Shown here: piece after piece, positions 43,609-52,758 of the stretch
Position numbering within the stretch: position 1 is the stretch's first letter
How the letters are laid out: each line of letters opens with the position of its first letter
Assembly (NCBI GenBank): GCA_039908525.1
Contig: JAMOAY010000006.1
Coordinates: 62,001-126,000 of the forward strand
Reading direction: 5' to 3'
Length of the DNA: 64,000 nucleotides
From: Magnetaquicoccus sp039908525
GTDB lineage: Bacteria > Pseudomonadota > Magnetococcia > Magnetococcales > Magnetaquicoccaceae
Translations under genes and position numbers: made by a program
Notes under the pieces: model-generated
The model's input: the letters and a program-made list of their open reading frames with translations, nothing else
Told to the model about the DNA's origin: nothing
Database searches by the model: none

Positions 43609-44547
43609 ATGACGATGTTAACAGAAGGCGACATAAGAATAATAAGGGTTTTTGAAGTTGTGACAAAACTGCTCCATGCGGGCGCATCTGTGCATGGTGT
43701 CGAGGCAGGCTTCAAAAGCGTTGGGCACCTGACGAATGGACAACACTGTCTTTCCTGTGTTGAATTTATCAGGGCGCGGTTGATTAACGGGTACACCACC
43801 GAACAAATTCTGGAACATGTCGTTTACCAGCTCAAGATAAGTCGTCAGGTTGCAAATTTCATTGTCGGCCTCGTGGAGCGTCTGCTGTTGCCGGTTGATT
43901 CACCATTATTCGACTTTATACGAAATCACGAACACAGGTACATATATAAGCCGTTTCACTTCCTGGAGATATATGAGCGCCATTTAGCAGGATTTCGCAA
44001 CAAGGAAGTTTCACTGATGGAGTTCGGGGTGTTCCACGGGGGCTCGTTGCAAATGTGGAAGCACTACCTTGGGGAGCACGCAAAGATCTATGGTGTCGAT
44101 ATCGATCCAAGGTGCACGGTTGCCAGTGAAGAGCGTATCCGGGTAATTACGGCGGATCAGGGTGATGTCAGGGCACTGCGCGTCATCAAAAGATTCCTGC
44201 CCACATTTGATATCATTGTGGATGATGGTGGTCACTACATGCACCAGCAAATCAATACATTCGAGGAGATGTTTCCACATCTGAACGATGGCGGAATCTA
44301 CCTTATAGAAGATATAGGAACAAGTTATTGGAAGAGTTGTGGTGGTGGTTACCGCAACCCAGGCTCCTTTATCGAATATTCGAAGCATCTGGTTGACCAA
44401 ATCCACGCCAGACATTCCGATGAATTGTCTGCCGACAAATACACGGATTCCATATTCGCCATGCACTATTACGACGGCGTCCTGGTCATCGAGAAAAGGT
44501 CTGTAGCACCTCCCATCGAAATGAAGTTTGGTTCCTTGTCTTTTTAA
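43609..44547 (+). CDS. SAM-dependent methyltransferase with helical N-terminal extension
   Basis: A 312-residue protein. Residues about 1-115 are helical and unfamiliar. Residues about 125-260 form a class I methyltransferase fold: LMEFGVFHGGSLQMW as the SAM-binding Gly-rich motif, VDIDP as the acidic end of strand 2, FDIIVDDGGHYMHQQ and IYLIEDIGTSYW. The DDGGH and EDIGTSYW pattern is that of the CmcI/cephalosporin-hydroxylase-like and sugar O-methyltransferase group. Composition is AT-rich relative to flanking lolC and the pilin gene, suggesting transfer. A second ATG at 43615 is better spaced from AGGGGGG. Substrate unknown; possibly a surface glycan. Confidence 0.75.
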   Translation: MTMLTEGDIRIIRVFEVVTKLLHAGASVHGVEAGFKSVGHLTNGQHCLSCVEFIRARLINGYTTEQILEHVVYQLKISRQVANFIVGLVERLLLPVDSPLFDFIRNHEHRYIYKPFHFLEIYERHLAGFRNKEVSLMEFGVFHGGSLQMWKHYLGEHAKIYGVDIDPRCTVASEERIRVITADQGDVRALRVIKRFLPTFDIIVDDGGHYMHQQINTFEEMFPHLNDGGIYLIEDIGTSYWKSCGGGYRNPGSFIEYSKHLVDQIHARHSDELSADKYTDSIFAMHYYDGVLVIEKRSVAPPIEMKFGSLSF

Positions 44548-44568
44548 CCCCAAGAGAAGGCTTGAAAC

Positions 44569-45369
44569 GTGATCCAAAACAGCATAACACACCGCAACCG
44601 TCACCCGGGCGGCTTCACCCTGATCGAAATCGCCATCGTGATCATCATCATCGGTCTGATCCTGGGCGGGGTGTTGAAAGGACAGGAGCTGATCCGCAGT
44701 GCCCGCACCCACAGCGTGGCGGACCAGGGCAGCGCCGTCAAGGCGGCCATCCTGGGCTTTGTGGACCGTTATCGGGCACTGCCAGGGGACTACGACAAGG
44801 CATCCGCCACCATCGCCGGGGTGGAGAGTGGACAGGACGGGGATGGCAACGGTCGGGTCGGCTACAACGACAGCGCCACTCCCGGCAAGCCGGATGAGGC
44901 CAACCGCCTGTTGGAGAGCGGCCTGGTATGGCTCCATCTGGTCAAGTCCGGCTTTCTCTCCGGGGGGTCTGATGGCAGACCTCTGCGTCCGGGGGATCTG
45001 GGCAGTTGGAGTTGCCCGACAGAAACCTGCATCCTGAACGCCTTCAATGGACCCATGATGTTCATCTATGCCAACGAACAGACGGGAGTCAACTGGGCCT
45101 CGGATTCGGCCTACAGCAATCAGCTGTGGGTGGGTAAAAATATTCCTGCCGAATTGATCGCCGAACTGGATCGCAAAATGGATGACGGCAGCCCCTCCAC
45201 CGGCCATTTTCGCGCCGGGGATGGTTTTGTCGAGGGGGCCGCTGCCCTGGTCGGCAACATGTGTGCGACCGGAGGCAAGCTGCCCAAAAAGGAGCAACCG
45301 GAAGGGGTGCCCTTCAAATGGGACAGCAAAACCCAGGCCATCGACTGCGGGGCGGTGCTGCTGTTCTGA
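44569..45369 (+). CDS. Type IV pilin/pseudopilin-like protein
   Basis: A 266-residue protein with a class III prepilin leader: short basic start, then G/FTLIEIAIVIIIIGLILGG, giving peptidase cleavage before Phe and the Glu at mature position 5. After the hydrophobic helix comes a long globular part with the loop DGDGNGRV, which matches the DxDxNGxI/V calcium-loop pattern. Four cysteines are present in the exported part. GTG start after GAGAAGG. No pilus-assembly genes adjoin, so it stands alone next to rlmN, convergent by six bases. Confidence 0.85.
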   Translation: MIQNSITHRNRHPGGFTLIEIAIVIIIIGLILGGVLKGQELIRSARTHSVADQGSAVKAAILGFVDRYRALPGDYDKASATIAGVESGQDGDGNGRVGYNDSATPGKPDEANRLLESGLVWLHLVKSGFLSGGSDGRPLRPGDLGSWSCPTETCILNAFNGPMMFIYANEQTGVNWASDSAYSNQLWVGKNIPAELIAELDRKMDDGSPSTGHFRAGDGFVEGAAALVGNMCATGGKLPKKEQPEGVPFKWDSKTQAIDCGAVLLF

Positions 45370-45375
45370 GGCATG

Positions 45376-46407
45376 TCATGCACAAAGGCCGCGCAACTGT
45401 CCACAGGCCGCTGCAATATCCCCACCCCGACTGTCCCGGATCACCGTCACCAGTCCGGCGTTGCACACCACCTCCTGAAACCGCAGGGTGGTCTCACGGG
45501 GGGAGGGCTCAAACGGAGCCCCCGGCCAAGGGTTGAAGGTGATCAGATTGACCTTGGAAGGAATCCCTTTCAGGAACTCAACCAGCTCTCGGGCATCCTG
45601 GGTGGTGTCGTTGATCCCCTTCAACAGAAGATACTCCCAGGTGATGCAGCGTCCGTGTTTGAGGGGAAACGCCTGAATGGCCTGACGCAACATCTGGAGC
45701 GGGAATTTCCGGTTGAGGGGAATGAGCTGGTCCCGCACCGGATCCCGCACGCTGTGCAATGAAATGGCCATATTGATGCCCAGATCCCAGCCGACCTGCA
45801 CCAGACGGGGCACGACCCCGGCGGTGGAGAGGGTGATTTTGCGGGTGCCAATCGCCAACCCGGTGCCGTTCAGCAAGATGCGCACCGCCTTGACCACCGC
45901 ATCGTAGTTGTACAACGGCTCGCCCATGCCCATCAGGACCACGTTGGTCACCTTCTGTCCCCGTTTTGCCAGTTCCGAGCGGGCGAAGGTGACCTGTTCG
46001 ACCATCTCGGCCGCCTCCAGATTGCGCGACAAGGGCTGAGTGCCCGTATAACAAAAGGTGCAGGCCAGGGAACAGCCGACCTGGGAAGAGAGACACAAGG
46101 TGCCCCGGTCGGGATCGGGAATATAAACCGTCTCGATCCTCGCCCCGTCGGCCAATGCCAGCAGCCACTTTTCGGTACCATCCTGGGAGATCTGATGGGC
46201 CAGCGTCCGGGGTACCAGGGGCGGAGAGAGTTCCAGCAGGCGACTGCGCAGGGCTGCGGGCAGATCGGTCATCTCCTCCACATGGCGCGCCAGTTTGATG
46301 TACAGCCAGGACCAGATCTGCTTGGCGCGGTAGGGTCGCTCGCCCCACGCCTCCATCAGACCACTCAACTCCTCCCAGGTCAAACCGGTCAAACGCAGCG
46401 CACCCAT
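45376..46407 (-). CDS. rlmN: 23S rRNA (adenine-2503-C2)/tRNA methyltransferase
   Basis: Radical SAM methyltransferase modifying A2503 of 23S rRNA. The cluster motif is CSLACTFC. The two catalytic cysteines are in GTLCLSSQVGC and near the end in DIAAACGQL. VVLMGMGEPLYNYD and ISLHSVRD are further signatures. I start at the ATG at 46407 (AAAGG six bases upstream), giving 343 residues; a GTG at 46428 is the alternative. It lies 96 bases after ndk on the same strand, probably in one operon. Confidence 0.94.
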   Translation of the reverse strand: MGALRLTGLTWEELSGLMEAWGERPYRAKQIWSWLYIKLARHVEEMTDLPAALRSRLLELSPPLVPRTLAHQISQDGTEKWLLALADGARIETVYIPDPDRGTLCLSSQVGCSLACTFCYTGTQPLSRNLEAAEMVEQVTFARSELAKRGQKVTNVVLMGMGEPLYNYDAVVKAVRILLNGTGLAIGTRKITLSTAGVVPRLVQVGWDLGINMAISLHSVRDPVRDQLIPLNRKFPLQMLRQAIQAFPLKHGRCITWEYLLLKGINDTTQDARELVEFLKGIPSKVNLITFNPWPGAPFEPSPRETTLRFQEVVCNAGLVTVIRDSRGGDIAAACGQLRGLCA

Positions 46408-46503
46408 GACAAACCTTTTGCAGCACACAGTACAAATGCCGGGGAACGGGCGGTTTTCCTCGATCGTTCCCCGGCCGGAACAGACTCAATGAAAGCAAGG
46501 GTA

Positions 46504-46932
46504 TCAAGGCCGACTGTGGATCTCCATACCGCCAAAGAAAAAGGCGATCTCCTGGGCCGCCGTCTCCGGGGCATCGGAACCGTGCACCGCGTTGGCCTCG
46601 ATGCTGCTGGCAAAGTCCGCCCGAATCGTACCGGGAGCGGCGTTGGCCGGATTGGTGGGCCCCATGATCTCCCGATTGCGGGCAATGGCACCCTCCCCCT
46701 CCAACACCTGCACCATGATGGGCCCGGAGCTCATGTAGTTCACCAGGTCCGCATAAAAGGGTCTGCCCCGGTGCACCGCGTAGAAGGCCCCTGCCTGAAC
46801 AGCGGAAAGGTGCAGCATCTTGCTGGCGACGATCCGCAACCCGGCGGCCTCAAAACGGGCATAAATTTGACCGATGACATTCTTGGCAACGGCATCGGGC
46901 TTGACCATGGAAAGAGTCCGTTCAACAGCCAT
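46504..46932 (-). CDS. ndk: Nucleoside diphosphate kinase
   Basis: A 142-residue enzyme that equalises nucleoside di- and triphosphate pools. Begins ERTLSMVKPDAV. The active-site His is in NAVHGSDAPETA, and the end is EIAFFFGG. The chosen ATG has AGGAG just upstream; a longer frame would add a Phe/Cys-rich stretch unlike any Ndk. Length equals the family norm. Confidence 0.96.
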   Translation of the reverse strand: MAVERTLSMVKPDAVAKNVIGQIYARFEAAGLRIVASKMLHLSAVQAGAFYAVHRGRPFYADLVNYMSSGPIMVQVLEGEGAIARNREIMGPTNPANAAPGTIRADFASSIEANAVHGSDAPETAAQEIAFFFGGMEIHSRP

Positions 46933-47071
46933 GTTGTTCTCCTGTTTGCTGTGGATAAACCTGTGGATAAAAGTGGAACAAAACCTGAAAAACATTGCGC
47001 AACACACTGAAATAAATAAATAAACATGGATAAAACAACGCCTGTCAGCCCTGTGGCTAACTGTAAATAAC

Positions 47072-47100
47072 TTGCCCTCTCCGCCACCACCTTGTATAGT
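47072..47100 (+). promoter_or_regulatory. Sigma-70-type promoter for the 47172 gene
   Basis: TTGCCC, 17 bases, then TATAGT, 71 bases before the ATG at 47172. Good -10 and spacing, moderate -35. Confidence 0.55.
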
Positions 47101-47171
47101 GCAGGTCTGGGTGGCTCGCTGCCCACCGTCCCTCTATCGTTGACGCATTTTCTTGGAGAGAGAACCCTGAC

Positions 47172-48095
47172 ATGCCTACCTTCCTGCCACACAAAACCGG
47201 CGGCCTGGCCGCTCTTTTGTGCCTGTCCACCCTGTTGCTGCAACCCGGCGTCGCCGGAGCGGCCGTGTGGTACACCGGGGAGTTCTCCGCAGACATTATC
47301 ATCACCGATCCCCGCGCGCCAGATGGCAAGGTGCGTGGCAGCTTTTATGTCGGCAAGGACCGCTTCCGGGCGGAGGGCATCCACCAGGGCAAGAGAAAGG
47401 CCCTGATCGTCCATCCCCAGGAGCGCAAGGTCTGGATGCTCCTGCCGGAGGAAAAAAGCTACTACGCCGGCGCCGGGGGGGCACCGGTCCCTCCCAAGCC
47501 GGACATTGACCGCCTGCCGGGCGACAACGACGGCCCCTGCAGGCAGGATAAGGCCATAAGCTGCACACGGCTAGGGACAGAAAAGCTCAACGAGGTGGAA
47601 ACCGAAAAATGGGAGGTGAAAATCACCCCGCCCGGCCCGCCCCCTGGTCAGCCAACGGCAGGGGCCCCTACTGAGCAACCGGTGCAAAAGGCGACCGTCT
47701 GGGCCGATCCCAAGCGGCATATCATCGTTCGCCAGCAACTGGAAGGAGGTCCCGCCATGGAACGACTCCTGGTGGCAACGGAGAAGGTGGCCGACCGTGC
47801 GACGGAAAAATGGGCGGTCACACAAACTTTCCAGGGCGCCAGTCAAAAATATTTCCGTTGGGTAGACAGCCGGTTGCGGGTGCCTGTGCGCGAAGAGGAG
47901 GATGGCAAGGTGGTCATGGAGCTGGTCAATATCCAGGAAAAACCCCAGGCAGCTGCCCTGTTTGAGATACCCAAAGAGTACAAGGAGGTCCAACCTCCCG
48001 CTCCCCCTGCGGCGGATGCGGGCCCAGGGCAGACCAGACTGGATGAGCTGCCTGCGGCATCTCCCCCACCGCCTGGCAAGTTGCAATACCGTTGA
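47172..48095 (+). CDS. Secreted protein of unknown function (DUF4412-like)
   Basis: A 307-residue protein with a signal peptide (hydrophobic LAALLCLSTLLL, cleavage near VAGA). The mature part has a beta-rich outline recalling DUF4412/LolA-fold proteins, for example GKVRGSFYVGKDRFRAEG, ALIVHPQERKVWMLLPEE and an internal RLGTEKLNEVETEKWEVKI. Two Pro/Ala-rich segments (about 155-175 and the last 40 residues) look disordered. I do not recognise a specific function. It has its own promoter and precedes yebC by 88 bases. Confidence 0.7.
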   Translation: MPTFLPHKTGGLAALLCLSTLLLQPGVAGAAVWYTGEFSADIIITDPRAPDGKVRGSFYVGKDRFRAEGIHQGKRKALIVHPQERKVWMLLPEEKSYYAGAGGAPVPPKPDIDRLPGDNDGPCRQDKAISCTRLGTEKLNEVETEKWEVKITPPGPPPGQPTAGAPTEQPVQKATVWADPKRHIIVRQQLEGGPAMERLLVATEKVADRATEKWAVTQTFQGASQKYFRWVDSRLRVPVREEEDGKVVMELVNIQEKPQAAALFEIPKEYKEVQPPAPPAADAGPGQTRLDELPAASPPPPGKLQYR

Positions 48096-48183
48096 TCCAC
48101 ACATCTCTCCCCCGACGACCCGGACGCGGGCGGGGAGACGGGGCGGATCTCTGCAACATCGGGCGTCGAATGAGGAGTCGGTC

Positions 48184-48930
48184 ATGGCAGGACACAGCAA
48201 GTGGGCCAATATCAAGATCCGCAAGGGGGCACAAGATGCCAAGCGCGGCAAGATATTTACCAAATTGATTCGCGAAATCACCACGGCAGCCCGCCTGGGT
48301 GGCGCCGATCCCTCTGCCAACGCCCGCTTGCGGGGTGCGGTCATCGCAGCCAGGGGGCAGAACATGCCCAAGGACACCATGGAAAAGGCCATCAAACGGG
48401 GCGCCGGTGGTCTGGATGGGGCCAACTATGAAGAGGCCCGCTACGAAGGGTACGGTCCCGGTGGGGTGGCGGTGATCGTACAAACGCTGACCGACAACTA
48501 CAACCGCACGGTTGCCGATGTGCGTCACGCCTTCAGCAAATACGGCGGCAATCTGGGCACGGCCGGCTGTGTTGCCTATCTGTTTGACAACAAAGGCGAG
48601 CTCATCTTCGAGAACTGCAGTGAAGACCAGCTGATCGAGGCCGCCCTGGAAGCGGGTGCCGAGGATGTGATGGCGGACGGCACCACCTTTGAGGTGATCA
48701 CCGCCCCGGACCAACTGCACGCGGTGCAAGAACTCCTGACCCAGGCCGGTTTCAACCCTGTACAGGCCGGGTTGATCATGCGACCACAAAACAGTGTCAC
48801 CCTGGACGAAAAACAGGCCAGCTCCATGCTGAAGTTGATGGACATGCTGGAGGATAATGATGATGTGCAAAAGGTATATGCCAATTTTGACATTCCTGAC
48901 GAGATTCTGGAACGCCTGGCAGGCGCCTGA
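48184..48930 (+). CDS. yebC: YebC/PmpR family transcriptional regulator
   Basis: A 248-residue protein of the YebC family, beginning AGHSKWANIKIRKGAQDAKR. PKDTMEKAIKRGAGG and RYEGYGPGGVAV are diagnostic. The family has been linked to transcription control and, more recently, to translation of proline-rich stretches. The latter is of interest because the tolA gene a few genes downstream encodes a very long Pro-rich spacer. One base separates it from ruvC. Confidence 0.94.
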   Translation: MAGHSKWANIKIRKGAQDAKRGKIFTKLIREITTAARLGGADPSANARLRGAVIAARGQNMPKDTMEKAIKRGAGGLDGANYEEARYEGYGPGGVAVIVQTLTDNYNRTVADVRHAFSKYGGNLGTAGCVAYLFDNKGELIFENCSEDQLIEAALEAGAEDVMADGTTFEVITAPDQLHAVQELLTQAGFNPVQAGLIMRPQNSVTLDEKQASSMLKLMDMLEDNDDVQKVYANFDIPDEILERLAGA

Positions 48931-48931
48931 C

Positions 48932-49447
48932 ATGCGCGTGATCGGTATTGATCCCGGCACAATAACAACCGGATGGGGCATTGTGGAGGCCCATGGCAGT
49001 CGCCTGCGTCATGTGGCCAACGGCTGTATTCGCACGCAACCGGGAGAGTCCCTGCCCACCCGATTGGGGAAGATTTTTGCGGATCTGAGCAGGATCATCA
49101 CCGAGCATCAACCGCAAGAGGCTGTCATCGAAGAAGTTTTTGTCTCACACAACGTGCAGAGTGCCCTGAAACTGGGCCATGCCCGGGGAGTGGCCATCGC
49201 CGCTGCCAACCAGCAAGGGCTGCCGATCCACGAATATACGGCGATGCAGGTCAAAAAGACGGTGGTGGGCTACGGGCGGGCAGAAAAGGGGCAGATGCAG
49301 GAGATGGTCCGTATTTTGCTTTGTATGGGGAGAACGGCGCCTCAGGATGCAGCCGATGCCTTGGGGGTGGCCATCTGCCATTTGAACCATCTCCCCGTCC
49401 GGTCACTGCAGGGGACCGGTTCGGTTCGTGCGGGTGTGCTGCCGTGA
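48932..49447 (+). CDS. ruvC: Holliday junction resolvase RuvC
   Basis: A 171-residue endonuclease that cuts Holliday junctions. The four catalytic acids are visible: Asp in GIDPGT, Glu in IEEVF, and two Asp in DAADALGVAICH. KKTVVGYGRAEKGQM is the DNA-contact loop. First of the complete ruvC-ruvA-ruvB set. Confidence 0.95.
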   Translation: MRVIGIDPGTITTGWGIVEAHGSRLRHVANGCIRTQPGESLPTRLGKIFADLSRIITEHQPQEAVIEEVFVSHNVQSALKLGHARGVAIAAANQQGLPIHEYTAMQVKKTVVGYGRAEKGQMQEMVRILLCMGRTAPQDAADALGVAICHLNHLPVRSLQGTGSVRAGVLP

Positions 49448-50091
49448 TTGCCATGTTGCGCGGGGTTCTGGAGGAGAAGCAACCGGACCAGATCGTGCTG
49501 GATGTGGGCGGCGTGGGGTATCGGCTGTTCATACCCCTCTCCAGCTACGAAAAGCTGCCGTCGGTGGGAGAAAAGGTGCGTCTTCTCACCGTGACCCATG
49601 TGCGAGAAGATGCCCTGCATCTCTACGGCTTTGTCACTCAGGAAGAGCGGCAGCTGTTTGTATTGCTGAACAATGTCAGTGGGATCGGCACCCGACTGGC
49701 CACCTCAGCCCTCTCTGCCTTGAGTGCCTCTGCCTTGGCTGCAGCGATTGCCGGCGAGGATCTCCACACTTTGTGTCTGATTCCCGGTGTCGGTCGCAAA
49801 ACGGCACAACGACTGGTCATTGAATTGAAAGACCGTTTGCCGGCCAGGAGCTTCCCGGCCACCGGAGGTGAGCACGAAGGGGGCCCGGTGGCATCGGATC
49901 TGTCGGTCGTCTCTCCTCCCTCCCATGCGCAGCTGCGCGGGGAGTTGAGTTCGGCGTTGATGAATCTGGGCTACAAGCGGCCGGAGGTGGAACGGGTGCT
50001 GGAGCAGCTGTTCCGTGGCGCCCGGATCGCCAGCGTCAGCGAGGGGCTGCGGGCCGCCCTTAAAGCGTTGGCCCGCCCGGTGTCCGAATGA
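49444..50091 (+). CDS. ruvA: Holliday junction branch-migration protein RuvA
   Basis: Tetrameric junction-binding partner of RuvB, 215 residues. Features are the N-terminal OB fold (MLRGVLEEK, VGGVGYRLFIP), the helix-hairpin-helix motifs (VSGIGTRLA and IPGVGRKTAQRLVIELKDR) and the C-terminal RuvB-contacting helix (ALMNLGYKRPEVERVL). The GTG start overlaps ruvC by four bases. Confidence 0.95.
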   Translation: MIAMLRGVLEEKQPDQIVLDVGGVGYRLFIPLSSYEKLPSVGEKVRLLTVTHVREDALHLYGFVTQEERQLFVLLNNVSGIGTRLATSALSALSASALAAAIAGEDLHTLCLIPGVGRKTAQRLVIELKDRLPARSFPATGGEHEGGPVASDLSVVSPPSHAQLRGELSSALMNLGYKRPEVERVLEQLFRGARIASVSEGLRAALKALARPVSE

Positions 50092-51125
50092 GCTCCGCAG
50101 GCGAGCCGCAGCGCCTGTTGTCGGCTGCGGCCGAGTGGGGCGAGCCCCCTCTGGATCCGGCCCTGCGTCCCCGACAGCTGGTAGAGTTTATTGGGCAAAG
50201 CAAACTGAAAACCAATTTGATGGTTTTCCTGCAGGCCGCCAGGAATCGTGGCGAGGCGATGGATCATGTGCTGCTGCACGGTCCGCCGGGTCTGGGCAAA
50301 ACCACGCTGGCCCGCATCATTGCCGCCGAACTGGGTGTGGGGTTGCGCACCACCTCCGGTCCCATCATCGAAAAAGCGGGGGATCTGGCCGCGCTGCTCA
50401 CCAACCTGGAGCGGGGTGATCTGCTGTTCATCGACGAGATCCACCGGCTCAGCCCCTCGGTGGAAGAGATTCTGTACCCGGCCATGGAAGAGTACCAGCT
50501 GGATATTCTGATCGGTGAAGGACCATCGGCCCGCTCCATCAAGATCGACCTCCCCCCGTTTACCCTGGTGGGGGCCACGACCCGGATCGGCCTGTTGACC
50601 AACCCTTTGCGGGACCGGTTCGGTATTCTGGCACACATGGAGTTCTATCGACCGGAGGAGCTGACGGCCATCTTGCGTCGTTCTGCCCGCCTGTTGCGGG
50701 TCACCCTGGACGATTCGGGGGCCGAGGAGATTGCCCGTCGCTCCCGTGGCACCCCACGGATTGCCAACCGCCTGCTGAAACGGGTACGTGACTTTGCAGA
50801 GATCATGGGCCGGGGCCACATCGATCAGGAGATGGCCGGCCATGGGCTGGAGTTGCTGGAGGTGGACCATCGCGGACTGGACAGCATGGATCGGTTTTTC
50901 CTTACCACCCTCATCGACAAGTTTGCCGGGGGTCCGGTGGGACTGGATACCCTGTCGGCGGCCATCAGCGAGACCCGTGACACCCTTGAGGATGTGGTTG
51001 AGCCCTATCTGCTGCAGGAGGGGTTCCTGGATCGTACCCCGCGGGGGCGCCGGGCAACGGCGCTGGCCTACGGCCATCTGGGTCGAACGGCGGCCTTGCC
51101 CGGTGGACAAGGATCCTTGTCGTGA
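50088..51125 (+). CDS. ruvB: Holliday junction branch-migration ATPase RuvB
   Basis: A 345-residue AAA+ motor. Walker A is GPPGLGKTT, Walker B LLFIDEIHRL, sensor 1 LVGATTR, and the arginine-finger region is PLRDRFG. The C-terminal winged-helix domain has DRFFLTTLIDKFAGGPVG. RPRQLVEFIGQ is the normal N-terminal anchor. Overlaps ruvA and ybgC by four bases each. Confidence 0.96.
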   Translation: MSSAGEPQRLLSAAAEWGEPPLDPALRPRQLVEFIGQSKLKTNLMVFLQAARNRGEAMDHVLLHGPPGLGKTTLARIIAAELGVGLRTTSGPIIEKAGDLAALLTNLERGDLLFIDEIHRLSPSVEEILYPAMEEYQLDILIGEGPSARSIKIDLPPFTLVGATTRIGLLTNPLRDRFGILAHMEFYRPEELTAILRRSARLLRVTLDDSGAEEIARRSRGTPRIANRLLKRVRDFAEIMGRGHIDQEMAGHGLELLEVDHRGLDSMDRFFLTTLIDKFAGGPVGLDTLSAAISETRDTLEDVVEPYLLQEGFLDRTPRGRRATALAYGHLGRTAALPGGQGSLS

Positions 51126-51625
51126 CGGAAGAGGCTTTTCTTTGGCCGGTTCGGGTCTACTATGAGGCGACAGATGCCGGTGGCGTGGTCTACCACAGCC
51201 GCTATCTGAACTTCATGGAACGGGCCAGAACCGAGTGGTTGCGCCACATGGGTTTCAACCAGGAGCAACTCCATCGGGAACAGGGAGTGCTGTTTGCCGT
51301 TACCCGGATGGAGATCCGGTTTTTGGCCCCGGCCCGATTGGACGACACCCTGTTGGTCTCTGTGGCGCTCCAAAGCCACAAACAGGCCAGCCTGCTCCTG
51401 CAGCAGGGAATCCATCGCGTACACGATCAACGACCCCTGATCCGGGCCACGGTGGAGATCGTTGCCTTGAATCACCGCTTCAAGCCGACCCGCTTGCCGA
51501 GCGGCTTGTTGCACCGGATGCGGCACCCGGAACAGAGCGGCGGCGCTCATGCCGTCTCCGAGCGGGATACGTCGGCAAACGCAGGATATTTCGGTCAACC
51601 CTTTACCAATGGTCCAACTCAATGA
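51122..51625 (+). CDS. ybgC: Tol-Pal-associated acyl-CoA thioesterase
   Basis: A 167-residue hotdog-fold thioesterase. VYYEATDAGGVVYHSRYLNF carries the catalytic Asp, here seen as TDAGGVVYHSRYL, followed by ERARTEWLR. Usual first gene of the tol operon. The C-terminal 30 residues are Ser/Gly-rich and longer than in E. coli. GTG start overlapping ruvB. Confidence 0.92.
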   Translation: MTEEAFLWPVRVYYEATDAGGVVYHSRYLNFMERARTEWLRHMGFNQEQLHREQGVLFAVTRMEIRFLAPARLDDTLLVSVALQSHKQASLLLQQGIHRVHDQRPLIRATVEIVALNHRFKPTRLPSGLLHRMRHPEQSGGAHAVSERDTSANAGYFGQPFTNGPTQ

Positions 51626-52332
51626 ATGAAACTCTCGCATCCCACAACCCCTGGGATCTGGTCAGCCAGGCGGGGCCCGTGGTCAAGATGGTCATGCTGC
51701 TCCTGCTGGGGGCCTCCATTTGGTCCTGGAAAATCATTATCGAAAAGTGGATGCTCTTCCGCCGGGTCACCCAGGAGGCCACGGCCTTCGAGGAGCGGTT
51801 CTGGAGCGGTGGCAGCATCGCCAAGCTCTATCAATCGGCGGCGCGAGAGTGGCCGGACAGTCCCCTGGTCAACGTCTTCACCACCGGTTTCCGGGAGTGG
51901 AAACGTTGGGAGGGGGAGGATGGCGTACCCGCCGCCGGCGAAGCCGGGGATCTGCTGCCCAACATTCGCCGGGCCATGACGGTCGCTCTCAACCGGGAGA
52001 TGGACAACATGGGGCGGGGTCTGACCTTCCTGGCCACCACCGGCTCGACCAGTCCCTTCATCGGCCTGTTCGGAACCGTCTGGGGGATCATGAACTCCTT
52101 TCTGGGGTTGGCGGGTGCGAAAAACACCACCCTGACCATGGTGGCTCCGGGTATTGCAGAGGCACTGATTGCCACGGCCATGGGTCTGGTGGCCGCCATT
52201 CCGGCGGTGATCGCCTACAACAAATTTGCCACCAACTTGCGTCGTTTCCATCAAAAACTGGACAATTTCGGCGCCGAGTTCCTGAACATTCTGGAGCGGC
52301 AGAGCGCGCGCCGGGGAGGAAAAACCTCATGA
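51622..52332 (+). CDS. tolQ: Tol-Pal system motor protein TolQ
   Basis: A 236-residue inner-membrane proton-motor stator with three helices: about 20-40, 133-155 (GLTFLATTGSTSPFIGLFGT) and 168-190 (IAEALIATAMGLVAAIPAV). The Thr and Ser residues of the second helix that line the proton path are present. With TolR it drives TolA during cell division and envelope constriction. Overlaps ybgC and tolR by four bases. Confidence 0.95.
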   Translation: MNETLASHNPWDLVSQAGPVVKMVMLLLLGASIWSWKIIIEKWMLFRRVTQEATAFEERFWSGGSIAKLYQSAAREWPDSPLVNVFTTGFREWKRWEGEDGVPAAGEAGDLLPNIRRAMTVALNREMDNMGRGLTFLATTGSTSPFIGLFGTVWGIMNSFLGLAGAKNTTLTMVAPGIAEALIATAMGLVAAIPAVIAYNKFATNLRRFHQKLDNFGAEFLNILERQSARRGGKTS

Positions 52333-52754
52333 GCATGGGTGTCAATTTCAACAGTCAAGGTTCAGAACATGGCACCATGAGCGACATCAACGTCACACCC
52401 ATGGTAGACATCATGCTGGTTCTGCTGGTCATCTTCATGGTAACCGCCCCTCTGCTGACCCAGGGGGTCGAGGTCAATCTGCCCTCCACCCATGCTGCGC
52501 CCCTCAACTCCAAGCAGGAACCGGTGATCATCACGGTCAATCAGGATGGTCTGGTCTATATCGAAAAAAATCTGCTCAATACCGCGCAACTGATCGAACG
52601 GGTATCCGCGATGCGCAAAAGCAACCCGGATCTGCCCATCTTTGTGCGGGGTGATCGCAAGTCGGCCTATGGATCCGTCATGATCGTGATGTCCCAGTTG
52701 CAACAGGCTGGCGTGGATCGTATTGGTCTGGTCACTGAGCCACCTGCGCAATAA
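52329..52754 (+). CDS. tolR: Tol-Pal system protein TolR
   Basis: A 141-residue ExbD/TolR protein with one N-terminal helix. The essential proton-binding Asp is in INVTPMVDIMLVLLVIFMV, in the block INVTPMVDIMLVLL. The periplasmic part ends with VRGDRKSAYGSVMIVMSQLQ. Four-base overlap with tolQ; four bases separate it from tolA. Confidence 0.95.
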   Translation: MSMGVNFNSQGSEHGTMSDINVTPMVDIMLVLLVIFMVTAPLLTQGVEVNLPSTHAAPLNSKQEPVIITVNQDGLVYIEKNLLNTAQLIERVSAMRKSNPDLPIFVRGDRKSAYGSVMIVMSQLQQAGVDRIGLVTEPPAQ

Positions 52755-52758
52755 GTTC

